From IMG/VR virus record IMGVR_UViG_3300025087_000038, positions 62,001 through 126,000 of that record: a DNA stretch of 64,000 bases; one strand, written 5' to 3'. Of this stretch, positions 31,582 to 40,164 are shown piece by piece; the stretch's first letter is position 1; every line of letters starts with the position of its first letter. Source of the DNA: a virus. Below the pieces are notes generated by a model, which searched no databases, was not told where the DNA came from, and saw nothing but the letters and a program-made list of their open reading frames with translations. A program made the translations under genes and the position numbers.

Positions 31582-32078
31582 AGAAGAAAAAAGCAATAGC
31601 AACATTGAGACCATTTGAACGAACAGTTAAGGATGCGGATATTGATCCAAAACTTTCTGATATTACTAAAGATTTTGGTGATTACTATGATAAGGAAGTT
31701 GACATTATCATGGCAGAACTCGTTAGACAGAAATGTGTTCCTAATGGAGATTGTCTTAATGATCCAATTCGTGCTGTGTTGAAAAAGAGACTTAAATCAT
31801 TTTATGGGGGTGAGAAGAAGACTACAACGTTTTTGGATGTTATCAGAAAGATGCTAAGGATTAAGACAAAAGAAGAGCAACTTCACCAGGATGTCTTAGA
31901 TGTTTTGAGGAGTACGCGTGAGAATAACGATGGCATAGATTATAAAGTTCCTTTGACAAAATGGCAGGAGATTAATGGTTTCGAAACGCGCGTTTTGGGG
32001 CAGGTAAGTTATCTGGAGCACTTGTTACAAGATTATTTTAAGTTGGTTGAGAACACTTTTAGAAGGCGGGGGAGGTAG
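31578..32078 (+). CDS. hypothetical protein, 166 aa
   Basis: Basic N-terminus (MKKKKAIATLRPFER), then helical segments (EVDIIMAELVRQKC, FLDVIRKMLRIKTKEE) and a C-terminal basic tail (FRRRGR). Not recognised. Overlaps the glycosyltransferase before it. Confidence 0.6.
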   Translation: MKKKKAIATLRPFERTVKDADIDPKLSDITKDFGDYYDKEVDIIMAELVRQKCVPNGDCLNDPIRAVLKKRLKSFYGGEKKTTTFLDVIRKMLRIKTKEEQLHQDVLDVLRSTRENNDGIDYKVPLTKWQEINGFETRVLGQVSYLEHLLQDYFKLVENTFRRRGR

Positions 32079-32082
32079 AGAA

Positions 32083-32305
32083 ATGAAGATTTACCTAAAG
32101 ATAAACGATGGACAATGGTAGGGAAATAAGTATTATGGATATTCCAGCGACTAAAAGGGAATTGTGCGAAGCACTAAAGAAACACCATATTGAAGGGCAT
32201 CCAGAACTACTAAAACTATCAATGTTTTTAGAATACCCAGGACTCTCGGAAGATTATAAGTCAAGTCTGAAGAAGGTAATAGAAAGGGGAATAGATGAAA
32301 ATTAA
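32083..32305 (+). CDS. small protein, probably frameshifted (or +1 recoded)
   Basis: A strong GGGGGAGGTAGAGAA site drives MKIYLKINDGQW, which meets TAG at 32119. The +1 frame continues without a break as REISIMDIPATKREL to 32305 (a frame that could also start at ATG 32108 or 32135). The pieces read as one protein, so either one base was lost or the ribosome shifts at TGG-TAG-G. The tail (EALKKHHIEGHPELLKLSMF) is helical and not recognised. Confidence 0.5.
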
Positions 32306-32510
32306 AAATTTAATTAAGATACTATCAACCTATGATCAGGAACTGGATGTTTGCGTTAATGGGTTTGAAGGCGGACTTTGCGATGTTAAGAAGGATCAGA
32401 TTGGGATAGTTGGAATTAATAGGAATGTTAATCCCAAGAACAACTGGTGGGATGGCCCACATGGTGTAGACATGGAAAGTGCAGATAAGGTTTTATTAAT
32501 AAGTAGGTAG
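32295..32510 (+). CDS. small phage protein, 71 aa
   Basis: Overlaps the previous gene with GAAAGGGG upstream. KIKNLIKILSTYDQELDVCV and then MESADKVLLISR match a common small phage protein with a strand-turn-strand plan and unknown role. Confidence 0.62.
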   Translation: MKIKNLIKILSTYDQELDVCVNGFEGGLCDVKKDQIGIVGINRNVNPKNNWWDGPHGVDMESADKVLLISR

Positions 32511-32521
32511 AAGGAGACTAC

Positions 32522-33391
32522 ATGAAAATAACAGCTAATGTAATAGTAGGAGAGAAGAACCCAGAACCATACATTTACTATGCTCTAATTAGTCTTGCAA
32601 ATGTGGTGGATGGTTATGTAATAGTAAATACCGGGTCTGAGAACAATCCAAATATGGAATTAGTGTATAAGTTTGCAAAAGTATGTCCGGTACCAGTAAA
32701 GATATGCCATTTTCCGTTTACCAATTTTTCAGAAGTAAGAAATGCGGCGTTGATGGCGTCAAATACAGAATGGATTTGGCGGTTAGATTGCGATGAAGTC
32801 CATTACAAAAATGCTTTGGTAGTAAAAAGATTTATAGGTCAGGAAAATGTAGTAGGAATACGCGTATATTTTTATCATTTTATGTTAGATTACGATAATC
32901 TTGAATCCATATTTCCAAAAGTAGATTTGCTACAGGTAGATAAAAGTAGCCGGTATATGGGAGCTGTTCACGAGCAGTTTTATTCGGACTACTGGTTTAG
33001 ATGTCCTAAATGTGGCGGAGAAGAAGTAAAAGGGTATAGTATAACAACTTCACCTTATGAAATCAAATGTCAGTGTGGGGGAGTTATGGAACAGGGAGTT
33101 TTATCGTCAACATCAAATAAATGGCAGAAAGGAATAATACTTGATTCTGGGTATAAGTTTGCGCATTACTCGTATGTAAGACCGCAAAACGAAACTTATG
33201 TAAAATGGGAACACTATGCCCAACTGGAAGGAAAACCTGATGCAAACAAGCAGTTAATGATAGAATGTGGTAGCGAAGACAAAATACTTGAACATAGACG
33301 ATCTGCCCGGGTAAAGTTTGACGGGGCACATCCAGAAGTAATACGAGAGCATATTTACCAGTTGAAGAAAGAAGGGAAGGATAAATTTTAA
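32522..33391 (+). CDS. GT2-like glycosyltransferase with inserted zinc ribbon
   Basis: 289 residues. The GT-A part includes GYVIVNTGSENNP, FSEVRNAALMASNTEWIWR and the metal-binding LDCDEVH (D-x-D). Around residue 160 a four-Cys ribbon (FRCPKCGGEE ... KCQCGGVME) interrupts the fold before KFAHYSYVRP. The ribbon is unusual for this family and may read the acceptor. The gene overlaps the next start by one base. Confidence 0.78.
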   Translation: MKITANVIVGEKNPEPYIYYALISLANVVDGYVIVNTGSENNPNMELVYKFAKVCPVPVKICHFPFTNFSEVRNAALMASNTEWIWRLDCDEVHYKNALVVKRFIGQENVVGIRVYFYHFMLDYDNLESIFPKVDLLQVDKSSRYMGAVHEQFYSDYWFRCPKCGGEEVKGYSITTSPYEIKCQCGGVMEQGVLSSTSNKWQKGIILDSGYKFAHYSYVRPQNETYVKWEHYAQLEGKPDANKQLMIECGSEDKILEHRRSARVKFDGAHPEVIREHIYQLKKEGKDKF

Positions 33392-33690
33392 TGGAACCAA
33401 AATTTAAAGTAAATGATGCGGTAATTGTACCAAAGGTGTATACATTTGATGAGGCGTTGCGGTCTAGACCAAACTGGACCCATTTGTGCCCTGGAAATAA
33501 TAAATTAATGGTTAGTGATACTGGAACGGTTATAAAAATTGATTCCTTTATTGATTTAGATAAATCTGAACATAATATATACCGCGTAAAGTGGAAAAGA
33601 AAAATAAAGGGCTACGTTGCGATAGATAATGTAGAAAATGCAACGTGGGTCCAAGAAGAATTTTTGGAGTTAGAAAAGGATAAGTTTTAA
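33391..33690 (+). CDS. hypothetical SH3-like protein, 99 aa
   Basis: Strand-rich (FKVNDAVIVPKVYTFDEALR, DTGTVIKIDSFIDLDKSE, NIYRVKWKRK). The pattern of a variable-length SH3-like barrel fits. Its end and the next start repeat the DNA of the previous junction. Confidence 0.58.
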   Translation: MEPKFKVNDAVIVPKVYTFDEALRSRPNWTHLCPGNNKLMVSDTGTVIKIDSFIDLDKSEHNIYRVKWKRKIKGYVAIDNVENATWVQEEFLELEKDKF

Positions 33691-34190
33691 TGGATACAAG
33701 TAAAGAATATATAGAGATGTGTGAGAAGGCGGGAGAGATCCAGACACCCTTCTTTGATAAGAAAGTTCTCCCAAAAGAGTATGTTTTCTTTATTAAGGAA
33801 AAAGGGAAAACCATTGTTTTTTATGATGAAGACAGAGTTATGTATCAGGACGAGGGTATTAAAGGTCCTTGGTTTATAGAAGATACTGGGGTTAACAATT
33901 TACCTATTCCTTTTACTAAGTTTGCTGATAATGATTTTTTCTATTCATATTTAGATAAAGAATCTGGACTAAACTTTATATGGCTGCCTCGTCAAGACCA
34001 GTTGCAGGAAATGGTAAAGGATAATTATGATTGCGTTTACGATATGAATCTTGATTTTACTATGTGGTGGCAACAGATAAGCATAGCACATAAAAAAGAA
34101 ATGTCCCTGGAACAACTCTGGTTAGGATTTATGATGCAAGAAAAATATAAAAAAATATGGGATGGTAAAAACTGGATAGGGGCGGTTTAA
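33690..34190 (+). CDS. hypothetical protein, 166 aa
   Basis: Has KPLP-type loops, FIWLPRQDQLQEMVKD and an aromatic DFTMWWQQISIAH segment, then LWLGFMMQEKYKKIWDG. This resembles small phage proteins of unknown function. One-base overlaps on both sides suggest coupled translation. Confidence 0.6.
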   Translation: MDTSKEYIEMCEKAGEIQTPFFDKKVLPKEYVFFIKEKGKTIVFYDEDRVMYQDEGIKGPWFIEDTGVNNLPIPFTKFADNDFFYSYLDKESGLNFIWLPRQDQLQEMVKDNYDCVYDMNLDFTMWWQQISIAHKKEMSLEQLWLGFMMQEKYKKIWDGKNWIGAV

Positions 34191-34450
34191 TGGAAACAGA
34201 GAAACATTTTTTATGTGATTGTGGAACAGAACTTTTACAAATTTCTTATGATGATGAAACCAACGATGTTTATTTTGCCCTGTTTTGTTATGGGCACCAA
34301 GATAATAGGTTATCCTGGCCTGAAATTTTTAGATGGTGCTGGCATATGGTAACAAAACGGAAATTGTTTAATGATGAAATAGTATTTAGGAAAGAAAAGG
34401 CGCGGGAGATAGGGAAATATTTATTAGAAATAACAAAGGAGGAAGCATGA
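34190..34450 (+). CDS. hypothetical protein with CxC, 86 aa
   Basis: FLCDCGTELLQISYDDETND opens the protein, a pattern seen in small phage proteins with half a zinc ribbon. It overlaps the next gene by ATGA with GGAGG present. Confidence 0.58.
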   Translation: METEKHFLCDCGTELLQISYDDETNDVYFALFCYGHQDNRLSWPEIFRWCWHMVTKRKLFNDEIVFRKEKAREIGKYLLEITKEEA

Positions 34451-34935
34451 AGGAAATAAAAATGAAAAGAAGACAACCAACAGTTAAAGAATTAGAGAAT
34501 ATATTAGAAAGTAAAGAAGAAAAAGAAATTATTACTTTGCCCAACGGTGAAATCAGAACTCGAAGAAAATGGAGTCCATTACAAGAAAAAATAGAAGAAT
34601 ATTTGACTCCAGAAATAGGGGTGGCAATAAGAGACGCTTGCGACTTGATTATAAGACTAAGGTTAGGGCAACTAAATATAGTTGCAGAAACACTAAAAAA
34701 GTATTGTAGTCTTCATCAAGAAGGAAAAGGAGTAGATATAGATGAGCCTTTGTATAAAGGAGTAGAGTTAGGGGAATACTTAATGTGTTTGGAAGAACAT
34801 CCAAATTGCCTTGATGCAAAGGAGTGTTGGATTACCCGTAAAGGATTTGCAAAATGTAGGGAGGAAGAAAAAGGTTGTTGTGGCCCAATAGGACAGTTAC
34901 TGGAAGGTAGGGGAAAAAGGAGAAAAACTATATGA
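34447..34935 (+). CDS. hypothetical protein, Cys-rich C-terminus, 162 aa
   Basis: Helical N-terminal part (TVKELENILESKEEK), then a C-terminal region with eight Cys (YLMCLEEHPNCLDAKECW, KCREEEKGCCG) suggesting a metal site. Ends on ATGA with gmd. Not recognised. Confidence 0.6.
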   Translation: MKEIKMKRRQPTVKELENILESKEEKEIITLPNGEIRTRRKWSPLQEKIEEYLTPEIGVAIRDACDLIIRLRLGQLNIVAETLKKYCSLHQEGKGVDIDEPLYKGVELGEYLMCLEEHPNCLDAKECWITRKGFAKCREEEKGCCGPIGQLLEGRGKRRKTI

Positions 34936-35951
34936 AACGAGCTTTAATAACTGGTATAACAGGTCAGGATGGGTCTTACTTAGCAGAGTTGCTCTTAGAA
35001 AAAGGTTACAAGGTTTATGGATTAGTAAGACGAAACAGTACAACGCCCAGTAATTTTAAACGAATTCATTCAATACTGGATAAAATAGATTTGATAGAAG
35101 GCGATTTAACAGATCAGGGATCTTTAATAGTTGCAATAAGAACTTCTAAACCGGATGAGGTGTATCATCTGGGAAGTCAAAGTTTTGTCCAGGATTCTTG
35201 GAAGGAACCAGAGCATACAAGTAACGTAACAGGTTTAGGAACACTTAGAATGCTAGTAGCTTTACATAAAGAGAAGATGGATGCAAAATTTTATAACGCT
35301 GCGTCAAGTGAAATGTTTGGTTTGGTTCAAGCAATACCACAGAATGAGAGGACGCCATTTTATCCTAAAAGCCCTTATGGAATAGCAAAACTTTACGCAT
35401 ATTGGATGACAGTAAACTATAGAGAAAGCTATAATATGTTTGCTTGTTCGGGAATACTTTTTAACCATGAATCCCCTCGAAGGGGATTCGAGTTTGTAAC
35501 AAGAAAAATAACAAGAACTGTAGCAGAAATTCATTATGGTAAACGGGACGTTTTAGTATTAGGTAACTTAGATGCTAAAAGGGACTGGGGTAGCGCAAAA
35601 GATTATGTTGAAGCAATGTATTTGATGTTGCAACAAGACAAACCCGAAGACTTCGTAATAGCAACGGGTGAAACGCATACAGTAAGAGAGTTTGTAGAAA
35701 AAGCGTTTGCAGTAGACGAAAAGAAAATAGATTGGGAAGGGTGGGGGGCCGATGAATTGGGAAGAGACTCCGCAACAGGATGGGTATTAGTAAGGGTATC
35801 GCCAGATTTTTACAGGCCGGCAGACGTAAATCTGCTGTTGGGTGATGCAACAAAAGCAAAAAAAGAATTAGGTTGGATTCCTAAAATTTCATTTGATGAT
35901 TTGGTAAAAGAAATGGTAGAGAATGATATAAGAGAAGTAGGGAATGGGTAA
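34932..35951 (+). CDS. gmd: GDP-mannose 4,6-dehydratase
   Basis: 339 residues of the short-chain dehydrogenase fold. NADP loop GITGQDGSYLAE, catalytic AASSEMFG, then YPKSPYGIAKLYAYW with the Tyr-x3-Lys pair, and NHESPRRGFEFVTRKI and LDAKRDWG, all Gmd hallmarks. It makes GDP-4-keto-6-deoxy-mannose, precursor of GDP-fucose, rhamnose or perosamine. No GDP-fucose synthase or perosamine synthase is next to it, so the next step must be another SDR here or a host enzyme. Confidence 0.93.
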   Translation: MKRALITGITGQDGSYLAELLLEKGYKVYGLVRRNSTTPSNFKRIHSILDKIDLIEGDLTDQGSLIVAIRTSKPDEVYHLGSQSFVQDSWKEPEHTSNVTGLGTLRMLVALHKEKMDAKFYNAASSEMFGLVQAIPQNERTPFYPKSPYGIAKLYAYWMTVNYRESYNMFACSGILFNHESPRRGFEFVTRKITRTVAEIHYGKRDVLVLGNLDAKRDWGSAKDYVEAMYLMLQQDKPEDFVIATGETHTVREFVEKAFAVDEKKIDWEGWGADELGRDSATGWVLVRVSPDFYRPADVNLLLGDATKAKKELGWIPKISFDDLVKEMVENDIREVGNG

Positions 35952-35964
35952 AGGAGGTAACGAA

Positions 35965-36327
35965 ATGGAAAAGAAAATAGAAGTAAAAATGGATGAACTG
36001 GAGAAGAAGATAGAAAATGTAACATTGGACGAGTTGTTGAACTACGTAAAAGAAATAGTAACAGATAAGTTTGGTGCAATAAGGGTAAGGGAAGTTTTAG
36101 CAGATGCTTTTACAAAATTAGAAGACGAAAGTATACCGGTAGATAAGATAATTCTAAGTCCACAACTTTACAAATATATTAGGAAATACTTTAAGGACGA
36201 GTTTGATCCAAATACAGCAAGGGAACAAATAGTAAAAGGGTTTGTGGGGGTATTATGGAACGCAGAAGTTTGGGTTGAGAAGAAAGAAAATATTGGAGAA
36301 ATAGTAGTAATTGGGGAAGGGAAGTAA
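35965..36327 (+). CDS. small protein resembling a capsid-fold C-terminal domain
   Basis: The start at 35965 follows AAAGGAGGTAACGAA; an in-frame ATG at 35944 lies in the gmd end. The N-terminal helix is a coiled coil. The segment KIILSPQLYKYIRKYFKDEF and then GVLWNAEVWVEK resembles the end of HK97-type capsid or encapsulin proteins (SPxxYxxI ... LWGAxVyV). At 120 residues it is far too short for a capsid protein. It could be an accessory or regulatory derivative. Confidence 0.45.
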   Translation: MEKKIEVKMDELEKKIENVTLDELLNYVKEIVTDKFGAIRVREVLADAFTKLEDESIPVDKIILSPQLYKYIRKYFKDEFDPNTAREQIVKGFVGVLWNAEVWVEKKENIGEIVVIGEGK

Positions 36328-36330
36328 CTA

Positions 36331-36786
36331 TTGGATAAAGAAATGGCGGATAAGAACGAAGTTAGAATTTACAAAAGCGTAGAAGAAATGCTGGAAGAAT
36401 TAGAAAAGGATAGGTGCTGGTATAAAGAGATACATTACTGGGTGTATAGACTATTTCAAAGTATAGGAATGGTTCCTAGTGAGATATTGTGGTTTATACA
36501 GCGGGGGAGACGGGGGTATAGCGATAGAGATATTTGGAATTTCCAATGGTACTTAGCTTGGATAATAAGTAATGGTGTAAACCAGTTAAAGGAAGAAAAA
36601 AATAGTTGCCCGGAAGATTTAACAGTAGAAGAATGGGATAATATTCTGGGTAAAATAAGTACCGGATTTAAAAATATGATAGATAGCGAAGAAAATCTTG
36701 ATTTATGGGACGATAAAAAAATAATGGTAGAAATAGAAGAAGGTAAACAGTTACTGGTAAACCATTTTGAGAGTTTATGGGATTAG
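36331..36786 (+). CDS. phage protein with FIQRGRRGYSDRD motif, 151 aa
   Basis: TTG start after AAGGGAAG (ATG at 36343 also possible). FIQRGRRGYSDRDIWNFQWY followed by a helical tail is a pattern seen in many large-phage hypothetical proteins near metabolic genes. Function unknown. Confidence 0.6.
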   Translation: MDKEMADKNEVRIYKSVEEMLEELEKDRCWYKEIHYWVYRLFQSIGMVPSEILWFIQRGRRGYSDRDIWNFQWYLAWIISNGVNQLKEEKNSCPEDLTVEEWDNILGKISTGFKNMIDSEENLDLWDDKKIMVEIEEGKQLLVNHFESLWD

Positions 36787-36795
36787 GGGGCAAAA

Positions 36796-37050
36796 ATGAT
36801 AATCAAAGGTAGATATTTAGAAGGTGGAATTTTAGACCCAATAGAAATAGATGATTCAAATATTGAATATGTTGGTGTAACCAGTTATACTGGGGGTGAT
36901 AGGTATATTAATTTTTTAATGAAGGATAGGGGTCATTACTACTCATTTTTTACTTTTCATATTTCCGGTATACCTACAGCTGTTGTAGATACAGATACTA
37001 TGGATTACATAGAGGAAGAAATAAAACAGTGGAGAAAGGGGGAAAGATGA
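36796..37050 (+). CDS. hypothetical protein, 84 aa
   Basis: Strand-rich (IEYVGVTSYTGGDRYINFLM, YYSFFTFHISG) with an acidic C-terminal helix. Overlaps the RtcB start by 4 bases. Not recognised. Confidence 0.58.
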   Translation: MIIKGRYLEGGILDPIEIDDSNIEYVGVTSYTGGDRYINFLMKDRGHYYSFFTFHISGIPTAVVDTDTMDYIEEEIKQWRKGER

Positions 37051-38279
37051 AATTTCTAAACGAAGGTAGAGTACATGTTAAGATGTGGTTAGACGATGTA
37101 GAAGATTCGGCACTAAAGCAGATAAATAATTTGGCTGATCTTCCATTTGCGTTTCATCATGTAGCAATTATGCCGGATTGCCATTCTGGGTATGGTATGC
37201 CTATCGGTGGAGTTCTTGCAACGAAAGGCGTAGTATTGCCGAATGCTGTTGGAGTTGATATTGGGTGTGGTATGTGTGCAGTAAAGACATCTTTAAGAGC
37301 AGAGCAACTCGATAAAGAAACGCTGAAGAAAATAATGGGCAAGATACGAGAAGTTATTCCAGTAGGTAAAGATCACCAAAAAGAAAAACAAGATGACAGC
37401 TTAATGCCAAAAGGGGAATGTGATTGGGTATGGGATTATCCTGGGATATATCCAGTAGTTAGTAGGGAGTATCAATCAGTACTTCACCAGTTGGGAACTT
37501 TAGGCGGGGGCAACCACTTTATTGAAGTACAGAAAGATCAAGAAGGTTTTGTTTGGATTATGATTCATTCCGGCAGTAGAAATCTTGGTAAAAAGGTGGC
37601 GGACCACTATAACAAAATAGCAAAAGACTTGAACGAACGGTGGTATAGCCAAATACCCCAAGAATGGGATTTGGCATTTCTTCCTATTGAAACTACAGAA
37701 GCAAAAGGCTATATGCGAGAGATGCGATATTGTGTAGATTTTGCATTAGCTAATAGGAAGTTGATGCTGCAAAAAATTATACATTGTTTTGAAACAGGTA
37801 TTACCGATAAAGCAATATTTGAAGACAAAAGTGACTATTGTTATGGAGGAGCCGAAGATCTTGAGTTAATGATAAACATAGCCCACAACTACGCTGCGTG
37901 GGAACATCATTTTAAAGAAGATGTGATTGTTCACCGGAAAGGTGCAACGTTAGCAAGGGAAGGAACAGTAGGAATCATTCCTGGCTCACAAGGTAGTAAA
38001 AGTTACATTGTTTGGGGGAAAGGAAATCCTGATAGTTTTATGAGTTGCTCTCATGGGGCTGGAAGAAAGATGAGCAGAAGTAAGGCGTGTGCAACATTAG
38101 TTTTACAGGAAGAAATAGAAAAACTTGATAGCCAAGGTATAGTTCATGGAATACGGCATCAGCAAGACTTGGATGAGGCTTCTGGGGCATACAAAAACAT
38201 AGATGACGTAATGGAAAACCAGAAGGACTTGGTGGAAATAGTAACCGAACTCCAGCCTTTAGCAGTAATAAAAGGGTAA
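37047..38279 (+). CDS. rtcB: RNA-splicing ligase RtcB
   Basis: 410 residues from the ATG at 37047 (site AAAGGGGGAAAG). RtcB hallmarks in order: PDCHSGYGMPIGGVLAT, VGVDIGCGM with the metal-binding Asp/Cys, GGGNHFIEV, MIHSGSRNLG and the guanylated-His motif SHGAGRKMSR near residue 345. RtcB joins 2',3'-cyclic phosphate or 3'-phosphate ends to 5'-OH ends, the breaks left by many tRNA-cutting toxins. With Rnl5 and the tRNA-nucleotidyltransferase-like protein it forms an RNA repair set. Confidence 0.95.
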   Translation: MKFLNEGRVHVKMWLDDVEDSALKQINNLADLPFAFHHVAIMPDCHSGYGMPIGGVLATKGVVLPNAVGVDIGCGMCAVKTSLRAEQLDKETLKKIMGKIREVIPVGKDHQKEKQDDSLMPKGECDWVWDYPGIYPVVSREYQSVLHQLGTLGGGNHFIEVQKDQEGFVWIMIHSGSRNLGKKVADHYNKIAKDLNERWYSQIPQEWDLAFLPIETTEAKGYMREMRYCVDFALANRKLMLQKIIHCFETGITDKAIFEDKSDYCYGGAEDLELMINIAHNYAAWEHHFKEDVIVHRKGATLAREGTVGIIPGSQGSKSYIVWGKGNPDSFMSCSHGAGRKMSRSKACATLVLQEEIEKLDSQGIVHGIRHQQDLDEASGAYKNIDDVMENQKDLVEIVTELQPLAVIKG

Positions 38280-38283
38280 GAAA

Positions 38284-38490
38284 ATGAAACCAGTGCGATA
38301 TCCTGATGACTGCAAGACAATTTGTAAACGGGCTGTAGATTTAGGGTATGACTGCACTTTAAAACAGGCGGAGGAACTATGGGAAGCTTATTCTGACCAT
38401 GTTTGTGCTAGTTGGCTGGGAATTCACGAGGATACTACTTTAGATGTACTAGATTGCGCTATTAGGGAGTATTTTGGCAGTGAAACCTAA
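38284..38490 (+). CDS. small hypothetical protein, 68 aa
   Basis: Four bases after rtcB. Helical (CKTICKRAVDLGYDCTLKQA, EELWEAYSDHVCASWLG), with a shape common among small phage proteins. Not recognised. Confidence 0.58.
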   Translation: MKPVRYPDDCKTICKRAVDLGYDCTLKQAEELWEAYSDHVCASWLGIHEDTTLDVLDCAIREYFGSET

Positions 38491-38680
38491 ACAAAAAGAA
38501 ATATCAATAGAAGACTACAACAAGAAAATGGATAAATTAGCAAAAAGCAAACTATCAGTTTACAAAATACTTATAAAAATGTTAGAATATGCCGGAACAG
38601 TAAAGCTAAAGGAGATAGTAACTAAGGAGGATAACAATGGAAGAAAACGTATGGAAACTAGAAATAGAAAGAGTAAGTAA
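38474..38680 (+). CDS. small Lys-rich protein, 68 aa
   Basis: TTG or GTG (38480) start inside the previous gene, site AGGGAG. It has a Lys/Glu-rich helix and a basic tail that overlaps the next gene by 44 bases, so the true end or start could differ. Confidence 0.48.
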   Translation: MAVKPKQKEISIEDYNKKMDKLAKSKLSVYKILIKMLEYAGTVKLKEIVTKEDNNGRKRMETRNRKSK

Positions 38681-38957
38681 CGGATACAACTTAAGAGGTA
38701 AGTTTGGGGATTCGGATATTGTTTTAACTATGGTTATAGAAGATGGTGATACAGATGAACTATATGCCTCAGAACGTCTTTTATGTGAGGTAATGGACTA
38801 TTTTAATTTATGCGGTAGTAAACACGATAAAGAGAGAATAAGAATAGTACGGGAAAAGTATGAAGGAACCGGGGTAGAAGAGGACTATGAAAAGCATCAA
38901 GAAAGTTTGTTAATGACTGGTATAGACAATCATTTAGAGGGAGAAGGTGGAAGATGA
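38637..38957 (+). CDS. hypothetical protein, 106 aa
   Basis: ATG with an AAGGAGG site. A beta-rich first half (WKLEIERVSNGYNLRGKFGD, IVLTMVIED) and an acidic helical second half, a layout seen in small phage proteins beside nucleotide genes. Not recognised. Confidence 0.6.
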   Translation: MEENVWKLEIERVSNGYNLRGKFGDSDIVLTMVIEDGDTDELYASERLLCEVMDYFNLCGSKHDKERIRIVREKYEGTGVEEDYEKHQESLLMTGIDNHLEGEGGR

Positions 38958-39217
38958 ATAAGATATGGAAATTTTGTGAAGATTGCCATGTAAAATTGAC
39001 TGATGAGAATAGATGGGGCGGAGACAAGTACGCTGGGTTTTGTCAAACGTGTTGGGATAAACGTATGGAAGATGATAGTGAAATAGAATGTGAAAATTGC
39101 GGTTGGCCTATGGAACAAGACCAGTCTAATCTTTGGCGGTTATATTGTCCTATTTGTAAGCAGGAAGCATGGCTTAGGTATGAAGGGATAGGAACAATAA
39201 ATGAAAAAATGTGCTGA
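38954..39217 (+). CDS. double zinc-ribbon protein, 87 aa
   Basis: Two CxxC pairs (FCEDC, FCQTC) followed by CENCGWP and YCPICKQ, enough for two zinc ribbons. Overlaps neighbours on ATGA and 17 bases. Role unknown. Confidence 0.62.
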   Translation: MNKIWKFCEDCHVKLTDENRWGGDKYAGFCQTCWDKRMEDDSEIECENCGWPMEQDQSNLWRLYCPICKQEAWLRYEGIGTINEKMC

Positions 39218-39428
39218 GTGTATTTCTTTTGTAAAAGAAAAAGATAGACTAGTTTGTATAGAAGATCCCATAAACATGGAAACAGAATGTTTATTACGGC
39301 ACCTTCTATGGAGGCATACCCCCAGAGAAAGGGATTTAAAATTTAAAGAAAAAACAGAAAAGTTTATGGATGAAACAATAAAGCAGATAGACGATTACAA
39401 TAAGGGGGAAGACTGGAAAAATGGATAA
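39201..39428 (+). CDS. Cys-containing small protein, 75 aa
   Basis: KKCAECISFV ... CIEDP ... CLLRH gives a possible zinc site, then an acidic helical tail. Overlaps the downstream glycosyltransferase by 8 bases. Confidence 0.58.
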   Translation: MKKCAECISFVKEKDRLVCIEDPINMETECLLRHLLWRHTPRERDLKFKEKTEKFMDETIKQIDDYNKGEDWKNG

Positions 39429-40158
39429 AGTAGGACTAATCTTTACAACGTTTAATGATAAAGAATTACTAGAAAAGTATCTTGATAGTCTATGGACTAC
39501 AGAATACCCTTTTGATTTAGTGGTAGTAGATTGCAATTCTACGGATGGAAGCAAAAACTTTTTTCGAAGTTGGAATTTGGATACTGTTTTAAAGATGGGA
39601 CCAATGCAAAGTTGTACTGTATTGGAGCACGATGAGTACATTTCTTTACCGCAAGCTTTGAATCAAGGTATATCTGAGTGTTTGTTACCGCCTCCTGCTC
39701 CTGTTTTTAAGTTGAATAGTGGGCGTAAACCTATTGACTATATAGGTTGGTGGCATTCAGATATGAAAGTAACAGATCCAAAATGGCTGGGCAATTTAGT
39801 GGAGTATTTGAAAACCCACCCAGATGTAGGTAGAGTAGCATCGTCAAATTTAAGAGATGGTGTAAAAGAAGAAAGGGCAGGGAATGAACTACCGTGTTTA
39901 TGGACTCGGAAGTTACTAGAAGATTTAAAGGCAACAGACGGTTACTATTTTGACGAGTGTTATTTTGAATTAACCTATGAGGATTGGGATTTTCTAAGGC
40001 GGTCAATCAATCTTGGTTACAAGTGTATGATAACGCCAACGTCAGTTGTTTGGCATGATGGGATGGGGACAAGAAGTAAACGAGACCACGGTGATGCCCA
40101 TAGACGTAACGCTGCATACTACTTTAAGAAATGGGGGACGTATGATCCCCCAGTATAG
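39421..40158 (+). CDS. GT-A glycosyltransferase, GT2-like
   Basis: 245 residues. GLIFTTFNDKELLEKYLDSL opens the nucleotide-binding half, VVVDCNSTDGSKNFF follows, and IGWWHSDMKV near residue 110 stands in for the D-x-D metal motif. YFDECYFELTYEDWDFLRRS (ED acid motif) and WHDGMG complete the GT2 plan. It probably adds one sugar of the same glycan as its neighbours. A GGGGGAAGACTGG site lies in the previous gene. Confidence 0.8.
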   Translation: MDKVGLIFTTFNDKELLEKYLDSLWTTEYPFDLVVVDCNSTDGSKNFFRSWNLDTVLKMGPMQSCTVLEHDEYISLPQALNQGISECLLPPPAPVFKLNSGRKPIDYIGWWHSDMKVTDPKWLGNLVEYLKTHPDVGRVASSNLRDGVKEERAGNELPCLWTRKLLEDLKATDGYYFDECYFELTYEDWDFLRRSINLGYKCMITPTSVVWHDGMGTRSKRDHGDAHRRNAAYYFKKWGTYDPPV

Positions 40159-40164
40159 GAGGAG

